Below are positions 1-7,299 of a stretch of 64,000 nt of DNA, piece after piece. The stretch's first letter is position 1; each line of letters opens with the position of its first letter. The position numbers were made by a program, and so were the translations under genes. Where the stretch lies: assembly GCF_002941025.1 (NCBI RefSeq), contig NZ_PTJS01000001.1, forward strand, positions 2,728,001-2,792,000, read 5' to 3'. The DNA comes from Streptomyces sp. QL37 (GTDB lineage: Bacteria; Actinomycetota; Actinomycetes; Streptomycetales; Streptomycetaceae). Under the pieces are notes generated by a model, which was given only the letters and a program-made list of their open reading frames with translations, did no database searches and was not told the DNA's origin.

Positions 1-497
1 AATCGGCGCAGCACCTGAGCGACCTTGTAGACGTCCCCGGTCCAGAATTTGGTGTGCCGGTCCCTGGCCGCCTCGTCGACGTCGCGCGGGAGCATGTCGT
101 CCAGGACGATCACGCTCGACCAGCGGGAGTGCCGCTCGACATTCATGAAGTCGCGCAGCGCGTACTCGAAGAGGTGCATGCCGTCGATGAAGGAGAGTTC
201 CAGCTTCGGGTCACCGCCGAGCACATTGAGCGGGTCACGGCGGGCGAGAGCCCGAAACGGATTGCGGCCGTTACGCAGGTGCAGCAGCGGGTCCTTGCGC
301 GAGAAGAAATCATCGCTCGTGGCCTTGACCAGGTGAACATCGCAGCTGATGTCCGTCACCACGCGGAAGGCCGGGTCGACGGCGACGGAGGGCACCCTGG
401 AAAGGGCCAGGCTCCTGCCGTCGTTGACCCCGATCTCCAGATAGTTCCGGGGACGGTAGACGCGGTGCAGGGACCGGAGAAACTCATGGCGGTTCAC
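1..497 (-). CDS. Class I SAM-dependent methyltransferase, partial (runs off the left edge)
   Basis: Reading the minus strand gives a continuous protein with NYLEIGVNDGRSL (a glycine-rich SAM-binding loop), then SVAVDPAF (the acidic residue after strand 2), LSFIDGMHLFEYALRDF and VIVLDDMLPR. This pattern is known from the Methyltransf_24 type enzymes often found in glycan and natural-product clusters. The C-terminus lies outside the window. The start is uncertain. I chose a GTG at 497-495, which has GAAGGG about nine bases upstream, but plausible coding sequence (FFGKPGQLVPVEG) continues upstream in the same frame to about 600 with no ATG or GTG. Either a TTG start is used or there is a frameshift near 555-575. 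It lies beyond the rfb terminator, so it is probably a separate transcript. The substrate is unknown. Confidence 0.7.
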   Translation of the reverse strand, partial: MNRHEFLRSLHRVYRPRNYLEIGVNDGRSLALSRVPSVAVDPAFRVVTDISCDVHLVKATSDDFFSRKDPLLHLRNGRNPFRALARRDPLNVLGGDPKLELSFIDGMHLFEYALRDFMNVERHSRWSSVIVLDDMLPRDVDEAARDRHTKFWTGDVYKVAQVLRR

Positions 498-623
498 GTG
501 GAGCAGCCCTTCGACAGGGACCAACTGGCCAGGTTTTCCGAAGAAGCTATCCCATGAATGTGTCCAACGGCAGCCTTTCTGTACGACATAAACGCAGACA
601 TGCGTGAGCGGGGGTCCTGGTAC

Positions 624-666
624 GGCGACGGCCGGGCTTCCGGAGGAGGAAGTCCCGGCCGTCGCC
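624..666 (-). terminator. Hairpin terminator of the rfbABD operon
   Basis: A 13-bp perfect outer stem (624-636 with 654-666) is extended by a 5-bp inner stem (637-641 with 648-652) around a 6-base loop, with a single bulged T. It begins 21 bases after the rfbD stop codon. No U-tract follows, as is usual in Streptomyces. Confidence 0.75.
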
Positions 667-686
667 GCACCGTCGTACCGCGGGAA

Positions 687-1571
687 TCAGGAGCGTTCGG
701 CAGCGACCAGCGCGGGAAACGCCTCTTCCAAGGCGGAACGCCAGTCGCCCAAGGGCTCGATTCCGGCCGCCGCCCAGCGGTCGTGCCCCAGCACGCTGAA
801 CGCGGGGCGCGGAGCCGGCCGCACGAAGGCCTCGCTGGTCGTGGGGCGCAGGCGCCCGGGATCCGCACCCAGCAGCGCGAAGATCTCCCGGGTGAGGCCG
901 AACCAGGTCGTCTCGCCGCTGCTGGTGCCGTGGTAGACGCCCGCGGGAGCGGTCCCCGCGAGCGCGGCCTGCCCGAGCCGGACGAGCCGGTCGGCCAGAT
1001 CGACGGTCCAGGTCGGCTGACCGCGCTGGTCGTCCACGACGTCGAGGGTGTCCTTGAGGCCCTCCAGCTTGATCATCGTACGGACGAAGTTGCCGCCGCC
1101 CGCGCCGTACAGCCAGGCCGTCCGGACGACGTACCCGGCGTCCGGCAGGATGCTCAGGACCGCGCGCTCCCCGGCCAGCTTGGTCCTGCCGTAGGCGCTG
1201 CGCGGCCCGGTGGGGGCGTCCTCCGTGTACGGCTCCTTCGCGTCCCCGGCGAAGACGTAGTCCGTGGACACCTGCAGAAGGACACTGCCGTGCTCACGGC
1301 AGGCTTCGGCGAGGACCTCCGCGCCCCTGCCGTTGACCCGGAGTGCCGCTTCCTCCTGGGTCTCGGCGTCGTCGACCGCCGTCCACGCCGCACAGTTGAC
1401 GACCACCGCGGGACGGTACTTCTCGAACCCGGCACGGACCGAGGCGGGATCGGTGATGTCCACGACTCCGCGCCCCGCGGCGACCGCGGTGACGTCCTCC
1501 CCGGCGAGCCGGGCCATGACGTCCTGCCCCAGCATTCCCTCGGCGCCGGTGACCAGCCAGACGGCGCTCAC
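687..1571 (-). CDS. rfbD: dTDP-4-dehydrorhamnose reductase
   Basis: A 294-residue enzyme for the last step of dTDP-L-rhamnose synthesis, NADPH-dependent reduction of dTDP-4-keto-L-rhamnose. The N-terminus WLVTGAEGMLGQDV is the Rossmann GxxGxxG loop. QVSTDYVFAG and the YGRTKLAGE motif supply the catalytic Ser/Thr and Tyr-xxx-Lys of the extended SDR family, and WLYG follows as is typical of RfbD/RmlD. I start it at the GTG at 1571-1569, which overlaps the rfbB stop as GTGA, so the two are probably translationally coupled. A longer frame to 1625 adds unconserved residues. Length fits the family. Confidence 0.93.
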   Translation of the reverse strand: MSAVWLVTGAEGMLGQDVMARLAGEDVTAVAAGRGVVDITDPASVRAGFEKYRPAVVVNCAAWTAVDDAETQEEAALRVNGRGAEVLAEACREHGSVLLQVSTDYVFAGDAKEPYTEDAPTGPRSAYGRTKLAGERAVLSILPDAGYVVRTAWLYGAGGGNFVRTMIKLEGLKDTLDVVDDQRGQPTWTVDLADRLVRLGQAALAGTAPAGVYHGTSSGETTWFGLTREIFALLGADPGRLRPTTSEAFVRPAPRPAFSVLGHDRWAAAGIEPLGDWRSALEEAFPALVAAERS

Positions 1572-2554
1572 AGCGCCGCCCGGCCCTTCAGGGGCTCCCA
1601 CCAGGCGCGGTTGTCCCGGTACCACTGGACGGTCTCCGCGAGGCCGGTGGCGAAGTCCTTGCGGGGCTCGTAACCGAGCTCCTCACGGATCTTGGTGCAG
1701 TCGACCGAGTAACGGCGGTCGTGGCCCTTACGGTCCTCGACGTAGGTGACGCTGGTCTCCCAGTCGGCACCGCAGGCGTCGAGCAGCAGCCCGGTGAGCT
1801 CCTTGTTGGAGAGCTCGGTGCCACCGCCGATGTTGTAGACCTCGCCCGCACGGCCCTTGGTGCGGACGAGCTCGATGCCCTGCACGTGGTCGTCGATGTG
1901 CAGCCAGTCGCGCACGTTGGCGCCGTCGCCGTACAGCGGCACCGTCCCGCCGTCCAGCAGGTTGGTGACGAAGAGCGGGATGACCTTCTCGGGGAAGTGG
2001 TGGTGCCCGTAGTTGTTGGAGCAGCGGGTCACCCGCACGTCGAGGCCGTGCGTGCGGTGGTACGAGAGGGCGATCAGGTCGCTGGACGCCTTGGCGGAGG
2101 AGTACGGCGAGTTGGGTTCGAGCGGGTGCGTCTCGGGCCAGGAGCCCTCGTCGATCGACCCGTAGACCTCGTCCGTCGAGATGTGCACGAAGGTCTTGAT
2201 ACCGGCCAGGTGCGCGGCGTGGATCAGGGTGTGCGTACCCACGACGTTCGTGCGGACGAACTCGGCGCCGCCGTCGATGGAGCGGTCCACGTGGGACTCG
2301 GCGGCGAAGTGCACCACCTGGTCGTGCTCGGCCATCAGCTTGCCGACCAGTTCGGCGTCACAGATGTCACCCTGCACGAAGGCGAAGCCCGGGTGGTCAC
2401 GGACGTCGTCGAGGTTGGCCGGGTTGCCCGCGTACGTGAGCTTGTCGAGCACGGTGACGGCGACATCGCCCGGCCCCTGGGGGCCCAGCACGGTACGGAC
2501 GTAATGGGAGCCGATGAATCCGGCCCCGCCGGTCACCAGGATGTTGGTCGTCAT
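1568..2554 (-). CDS. rfbB: dTDP-glucose 4,6-dehydratase
   Basis: A 328-residue extended SDR that converts dTDP-glucose to dTDP-4-keto-6-deoxyglucose. It begins NILVTGGAGFIGSHYV (the NAD-binding GxxGxxG). HISTDEVYG carries the Thr-Asp-Glu triad of the dehydratases, and YSSAKASSD is the YxxxK motif. The later RCSNNYG and GDGANVRDWLHIDDH segments are diagnostic of the family. The start ATG overlaps the rfbA stop by four bases (ATGA), and the stop overlaps the rfbD start in the same way. The order is therefore a compact rfbA-rfbB-rfbD operon. No rfbC (3,5-epimerase) is visible in the window. Confidence 0.95.
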   Translation of the reverse strand: MTTNILVTGGAGFIGSHYVRTVLGPQGPGDVAVTVLDKLTYAGNPANLDDVRDHPGFAFVQGDICDAELVGKLMAEHDQVVHFAAESHVDRSIDGGAEFVRTNVVGTHTLIHAAHLAGIKTFVHISTDEVYGSIDEGSWPETHPLEPNSPYSSAKASSDLIALSYHRTHGLDVRVTRCSNNYGHHHFPEKVIPLFVTNLLDGGTVPLYGDGANVRDWLHIDDHVQGIELVRTKGRAGEVYNIGGGTELSNKELTGLLLDACGADWETSVTYVEDRKGHDRRYSVDCTKIREELGYEPRKDFATGLAETVQWYRDNRAWWEPLKGRAAL

Positions 2555-3618
2555 GAAGAGATCTGCACCTTGCTGTGGTCGCCGAGCACGAGTCGGTGGG
2601 CGGACGGATTACGGGGCGCGGGTGTCACTTCGACGTCCCGGCCGATGAGCGATGCCTCGACGCGGCGCACACCGGAGATGGACGCGCCGCGCAGGACGAT
2701 GGAGTACTCGATCTCGCTGTCCTCGATGCGGCAGCCCTCCGAGACCGAGGTGAACGGGCCGACGTAGGAGTCGCTGATGACCGTGTCGGCTCCGATGATC
2801 ACCGGGCCGACGATGCGGCTGCTGGTGACACGGGCCCCGGGCTCGATCCGCACCCGTCCGATGATCTCACTGCTCTCGTCGACCGTGCCCTCCGTGGAAG
2901 GCTTCAGGGTCTCCAGGACGGAGCGGTTGACCTCCAGCATGTCGGTGACGTTGCCGGTGTCCTTCCAGTACCCGGAAATGGTCGTGGAGCGGACGTCGCG
3001 CCGCTGGTCGATCAGCCACTGGATGGCGTGGGTGATCTCCAGCTCGCCCCGCCAGGAGGGCTCGATCGAACGCACGGCTTCGTGGACGGCCGGGGTGAAG
3101 AGATAGACACCGACGAGCGCCAGGTCGCTCTTCGGCTCCTTCGGCTTCTCCTCGAGCGAGGCGACCCGGCCCTCGTCGTCGAGTTCCGCGACACCGAAGG
3201 CGGTCGGGTTGGGCACCTTCGTCAGCAGGATCTGCGCCTCGGGGCGCTCCGCGCGGAACTCCTCGACGAGTCCGGAGATGCCGCCGACGATGAAGTTGTC
3301 GCCGAGGTACATGACGAAGTCGTCGTCACCCAGGAAGTCGCGTGCGATGAGCACCGCGTGTGCCAGGCCCCGCGGTTCGTCCTGCGGGATGTACGTGACG
3401 TCGACACCCAGAGCGGAACCGTCGCCGACGGCCTCCCGGATCTCCGGAGCCGTGTCGCCCACGATGATGCCGACGTCGGTGATCCCGGCCTCGGCGATGG
3501 CTTCCAGCCCGTAGAAGAGGACCGGCTTGTTCGCCACCGGAACCAGTTGCTTGGCCGACGTGTGCGTGATGGGGCGCAGGCGGGTGCCCGCCCCGCCGGA
3601 GAGTACGAGAGCCTTCAC
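2551..3618 (-). CDS. rfbA: Glucose-1-phosphate thymidylyltransferase
   Basis: A 355-residue nucleotidyltransferase that joins dTTP and glucose-1-phosphate, the entry step to dTDP-deoxysugars. The N-terminal KALVLSGGAGTRLRP is the pyrophosphorylase signature. YLGDNFI contains the metal-binding Asp, and EEKPKEPKSD follows. Beyond about residue 240 the sequence becomes hexapeptide-like (RVRIEPGARVTSSRIVGPVIIG), so this is the long form with a C-terminal left-handed beta helix common in actinobacterial antibiotic and wall-sugar clusters, not the short ~290-residue RmlA. The start is GTG. It heads the operon. The 135 bases upstream include a short T-rich run, and the promoter is expected there. 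Confidence 0.93.
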   Translation of the reverse strand: MKALVLSGGAGTRLRPITHTSAKQLVPVANKPVLFYGLEAIAEAGITDVGIIVGDTAPEIREAVGDGSALGVDVTYIPQDEPRGLAHAVLIARDFLGDDDFVMYLGDNFIVGGISGLVEEFRAERPEAQILLTKVPNPTAFGVAELDDEGRVASLEEKPKEPKSDLALVGVYLFTPAVHEAVRSIEPSWRGELEITHAIQWLIDQRRDVRSTTISGYWKDTGNVTDMLEVNRSVLETLKPSTEGTVDESSEIIGRVRIEPGARVTSSRIVGPVIIGADTVISDSYVGPFTSVSEGCRIEDSEIEYSIVLRGASISGVRRVEASLIGRDVEVTPAPRNPSAHRLVLGDHSKVQISS

Positions 3619-3753
3619 GTTGTCCTGTCCCGATGGTGATGTACGGATCCTGTGCTGGACCAGTAATTTTTTGCGATTTTATCCATGCGGATCACCGCAG
3701 TCCTGTTATGAGGCGGCACACGGCGTGGACGCCCCGCCTGTGCGGCCGGGGCC

Positions 3754-4989
3754 TCAGCCCACGCTCAGGCGCGCACGCAAGCGCCGCAGGTCCCTGGACA
3801 CCCGCCGGACGACACGTCGCGTCGTGGACGGCTGCGGTGCGGCTCTCGGCACCCTCTTCGGTCTTTCGACCCGTCGGCCGCCATGCCAGTCCGGCACGGT
3901 GACCTCGTAGTCGGCGTCACGGAGCCCGGCTTCCCCGTCGCGGAAGTGCGGGTAGGCGAGGAAGAGTTTGTCGCCGCTCTCCGAGCCGACCAGCTCCGGA
4001 ACCTCTCGCGACTGCAGAAACCTCAGTACGTCGGCCAGCAGGTCGAGGCGTCCGTGCGCCACGCAGACCAGCCTCAACCGCTCGCCCACCTTGATCCGGC
4101 GGGCCACACCGTCGGTCCAGTACGACTTCATCAGTGGAGCCGCGAGTTCCATCCGGTGTTTCTGTTCGCTCTCCGGCTGCTTCAGGATGCCCGGGGCGAA
4201 CTGCTGGAGAAGTCCGACCGTGAAGGGCCTCACCATGAGGAGATCACGCTTCGGACCCGCCGGCTCCAGTCGGTGGATGAGCGCCATCAGGGCTTCCACC
4301 GCTTCGAAGCGCAGCGTGTAGCTGCCCCTCTTGGTGGCGTGGTTGCCGTCCTCGCGGCCGACGAGGTAGTAGCAGGTGTAATCGGAGATGACCGAGACGC
4401 CCGCTCCCCGCAGATACGCCTCCATGGTGAAGAGAGCGTCCTCACCCGTCCTGAGCTCCTCGTCGAAGCGCAGGCCGATGCGCTCCAGCAGCTCGCGCCG
4501 GAACAGCTTCTGTGCGCTCAGCGTGTAGATGACCTTGGAACGGTGGACGTCGACGCGCTCCTGGGTCCGCGACCACATCGACTTGGGCGCCCCCCTGTTG
4601 ACGCCGACCACCTTGCCGAGCACCACGTCGGTACCGGCCCGGTCGGCCATCTCGACCATGCGTTCCAGGGCTTCGTCACCGAGGTAGTCGTCCGCGTCCA
4701 GGAAGAAGACATAGCGGCCTCCCGCCATGCCGAGCCCCACGTTGCGCGGACCGCTCGGGCCACCTGAGTTCTTCTGCCTGACGACTCGGACGGGAACTTC
4801 CGACCGCGCCGCGAACTCCTCCAGGTACTCCCCCGTACCGTCGGTCGAACCGTCGTCCACGGCGACGATCTCGATGCGCCGGGCGCCGATCGTCTGTGCC
4901 TCCACCGACTCGAGGCAGCGGACGAGGTAGGGCATCGCGTTGTACGCGCCGACAATGACACTGACCTCAGGAGTATGTGTGACGTTCAC
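3754..4989 (-). CDS. Family 2 glycosyltransferase
   Basis: The N-terminus PEVSVIVGAYNAMPYLVRCL is the GT-A fold entry motif of family GT2. AVDDGSTDGTGEYLEEF gives the first Asp cluster, and FFLDADDYLGDEALERM is the DxD-containing metal-binding loop. TGEDALFTMEAYL corresponds to the ED acceptor-side motif. The C-terminal ~150 residues are not recognisable and end in a basic tail. I take the GTG at 4989 as start because conserved sequence begins right after it. The frame stays open to a possible start at 5043. No clear Shine-Dalgarno is visible. Its neighbours suggest it adds sugars to a wall glycopolymer. The sugar and acceptor are unknown. Confidence 0.85.
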   Translation of the reverse strand: MNVTHTPEVSVIVGAYNAMPYLVRCLESVEAQTIGARRIEIVAVDDGSTDGTGEYLEEFAARSEVPVRVVRQKNSGGPSGPRNVGLGMAGGRYVFFLDADDYLGDEALERMVEMADRAGTDVVLGKVVGVNRGAPKSMWSRTQERVDVHRSKVIYTLSAQKLFRRELLERIGLRFDEELRTGEDALFTMEAYLRGAGVSVISDYTCYYLVGREDGNHATKRGSYTLRFEAVEALMALIHRLEPAGPKRDLLMVRPFTVGLLQQFAPGILKQPESEQKHRMELAAPLMKSYWTDGVARRIKVGERLRLVCVAHGRLDLLADVLRFLQSREVPELVGSESGDKLFLAYPHFRDGEAGLRDADYEVTVPDWHGGRRVERPKRVPRAAPQPSTTRRVVRRVSRDLRRLRARLSVG

Positions 4990-5061
4990 ATAAACAGAAG
5001 ACAGTCGGAACGGACCTGTGGTTGTGCGACGACACCCACTCAATGCGTGACGCGTAACACA

Positions 5062-5101
5062 AACGGCCCAGTAACACCCTCGTCCGGGCTACTGGGCCGT
5101 T
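5062..5101 (-). terminator. Hairpin terminator after the TagF-like gene
   Basis: A perfect 12-bp stem (5062-5073 with 5090-5101) with a 16-base loop starts 24 bases after the stop codon at 5125 on the minus strand. It separates that gene from the glycosyltransferase. Confidence 0.75.
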
Positions 5102-5124
5102 CGGTCGGTCGGATGCGGCGTCGG

Positions 5125-7170
5125 TCAGCCGCCCACGGGTTCGCCGAGGCTCCGGGCGACACCGATGTTGCGCGCCTCCGCCTTGGCAGCCAGTTCCTGG
5201 ACCGCCGCGTCGAACTGTTCGATGGAGGTGGGCTCGTCGGGGCCGAGCAGATACTGCTTCAGCTCACGCCGGGCCTCTCCCAGGGAGTCGGCCGCCGGGT
5301 CGGTGACGGCGGCCATCAGCTCGTCCAGCTCGACCGCCGAGTTCGAGAGGATCACAGCGGCGCGTACCGCGGTGTTCTGGCGCCGGAACTCCTCCACGCC
5401 CATCGCGGCCGAATCGGTCACCGCGTACGGCTTGCCGCTCGCGATGAAGTCCGAGACCACGCTGGAGATGTCCGAGACCATGGCGTCCGACTCGTTGAAG
5501 CAGTCGTACAGACGGGGCGCGGCCCCGACGATGACCTTGTGCTCCCACCAGCCGGTGGAACGCCAGTAGGCGTCGTTCCACTCTTCCCTGAGCTTCGCGG
5601 TCTCCGCCTCGATCTCGGGGTCGAGCTTGGCGTCCCGGGACTGCTCGGCCTCGTCCCTGTCGGTCTGCGAACTGCCGGCGAGCTTGGACAGCCGCGTCTC
5701 CAGGCGGAGCATGGCGGCCTGCGCCTCGGCCTGTCCGGCGCGCAGCGCCTCGCGCTCCTTCGCCCACCGGGGGTCGGTGGCGCGCTCGGCGGCGGCCTGC
5801 TCGATCATCGCGGTGATGCGGGCGTGCACGGCCTTGGCCTTGTGGCTGCGGGTGCCGGTGAAGGGGTGCGGCTTGTAGAGCACCCGGACCGGCTCGTCGG
5901 CGGTGAGCAGACGCTTCACGATGTTCTCGCCCGCGAGCAGCAGCGAGGTGTTGCCTGGGTTGTCGTCCCAGCCTTCCCACGTGGGGGCGTACAGCACGGT
6001 CGGGATCGGGTTCTTCGGGGCGCCCGTCCACGGCTTGATCGAGGCGAGCTGGGGGCGTCCCACCTCGACGATGTCCTCGTCGCGGATGCCGACGTCGGCC
6101 AGCGCGTAGCGGTCCCGCCCGGCCTTGCCGGCGGTCCACACCTCGTCGTACACCTTGCTGTACGGGTTGACGCTGGCGAGCTTGTCGCTGTCGCCGTGGC
6201 CGATGAAGACGTGCTTCATGGTCGGGACCCGGAGCATGTGGATGTTCTTGCCGACGTTCGCGGCGTACAGGGCCACGCGCACCGACGAGAGGTCCAGGTT
6301 CATCAGGTGGACCCCGCCGGGCACGCAGAGCACCGGCACCGAGGTCATGGCCAGCTGCGGGACGATGTTGCGCTCACGCAGGAAGATCAGCGGCCGCCCG
6401 CCGAGCTGGGCCATCGTCTCCAGCCACATGTTCACCTGGTACGCCGAATCCTTGGACCCGGAGAAGTACATGATGACCGTCGGCCGGTAGGTGCCCAGCC
6501 AGTCGTCGACCGCCGCGAGGACCTTGGCCTCCGGCGGGACGAGGCGGCTCGGGCGCGCGTAGGGCAGCAGCGCGGCGAGGTAGAGGATCGCGAAGCCGAG
6601 CATGAGCGCCAGACCGGCGTACGCGAAGGCGGCGGTGCCGGTCCCGATGGCGACCAGCACACCGATCATGCCGAACAGGTCCAGGTGCAGCATCTTCTCG
6701 GCCGGACGGCTCATCAGCCTGCGCGGCGGGGCGTCCCCGATGGCCACGGCGCTCAGGTCGATGTTCCGTGTGACCACCGGCAGCTTACGGCGCAGCCGGA
6801 TGAGGGTGACTATCGCGCTCTGCGGCGCCTGGAGCCCGTAGAAGGCCAGCAGGCAGGCCACGGTCACGTAGAAGAGGGTCGCCTCGCCGTAGCCCATGCG
6901 CGAGAGCAGCAGGACCAGCAGCAGCTGACGCACCAGGAAGCGGATCGAAAGACCCGCGCGCACCGCGGCGAGCCGGTTGATGAGATAGCTGCCGCAGCGA
7001 TGCAGATATTGGTCCGCCGCATACGTCACGAAGGCTGCTGCCGCGAAGAACCACAGGTTGGGGACTATGGCCGCGACCATGACGCACGGGAAGCCCAGAC
7101 CCAGGAGAAGCGCGGCGGCCAGCTCCGAACCGCTGCCGACACGAGCCAAACGAATGGCTTTCGAAATCAC
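5125..7170 (-). CDS. Membrane-anchored TagF-like polyol-phosphate transferase
   Basis: A 681-residue protein in two parts. Residues 1-~215 hold several hydrophobic segments (for example AALLLGLGFPCVMVAAIV and FGMIGVLVAIGTGTAAFAYA), predicting membrane insertion. Residues ~225-680 resemble the CDP-glycerol/CDP-ribitol phosphotransferase family: VFIGHGDSDK near 323, VLYAPTWEGW, VLYKPHPFTGTR near 431, and DAMVSDISSVVSDFIASGK near 568. Between the last two lies a long charged helical insertion (~440-550), absent from the usual compact catalytic domain as I know it. The start GTG has AGGAG at good spacing. It is flanked by a CDP-ribitol synthase candidate, so it probably polymerises or transfers ribitol- or glycerol-phosphate onto the cell wall. 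Confidence 0.8.
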   Translation of the reverse strand: MISKAIRLARVGSGSELAAALLLGLGFPCVMVAAIVPNLWFFAAAAFVTYAADQYLHRCGSYLINRLAAVRAGLSIRFLVRQLLLVLLLSRMGYGEATLFYVTVACLLAFYGLQAPQSAIVTLIRLRRKLPVVTRNIDLSAVAIGDAPPRRLMSRPAEKMLHLDLFGMIGVLVAIGTGTAAFAYAGLALMLGFAILYLAALLPYARPSRLVPPEAKVLAAVDDWLGTYRPTVIMYFSGSKDSAYQVNMWLETMAQLGGRPLIFLRERNIVPQLAMTSVPVLCVPGGVHLMNLDLSSVRVALYAANVGKNIHMLRVPTMKHVFIGHGDSDKLASVNPYSKVYDEVWTAGKAGRDRYALADVGIRDEDIVEVGRPQLASIKPWTGAPKNPIPTVLYAPTWEGWDDNPGNTSLLLAGENIVKRLLTADEPVRVLYKPHPFTGTRSHKAKAVHARITAMIEQAAAERATDPRWAKEREALRAGQAEAQAAMLRLETRLSKLAGSSQTDRDEAEQSRDAKLDPEIEAETAKLREEWNDAYWRSTGWWEHKVIVGAAPRLYDCFNESDAMVSDISSVVSDFIASGKPYAVTDSAAMGVEEFRRQNTAVRAAVILSNSAVELDELMAAVTDPAADSLGEARRELKQYLLGPDEPTSIEQFDAAVQELAAKAEARNIGVARSLGEPVGG

Positions 7171-7236
7171 GAAGTACCGCTCCTGAGAATGCCGACGGGA
7201 TTACCTACGGGGAATTTGTGAAGAGCGCCTTCACGC

Positions 7237-7286
7237 ATTCGGACCCCGCCGGTTTCGCCCTTACGGCGAACCGACGGGGTCCGAAT
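7237..7286 (-). terminator. Hairpin terminator after the IspD-SDR gene
   Basis: A perfect 12-bp outer stem (7237-7248 with 7275-7286) is followed by an imperfect inner stem. It lies 14 bases beyond the stop of the fused cytidylyltransferase gene. Confidence 0.7.
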
Positions 7287-7299
7287 AGTCGATCACTGA

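Noticed and set aside
4975..7221. A 748-codon plus-strand open frame opposite the TagF-like gene
   Set aside because: Composition (Arg/Gly/Val/His-rich, no domain) is that of a shadow frame, and the minus strand has family motifs and a terminator.
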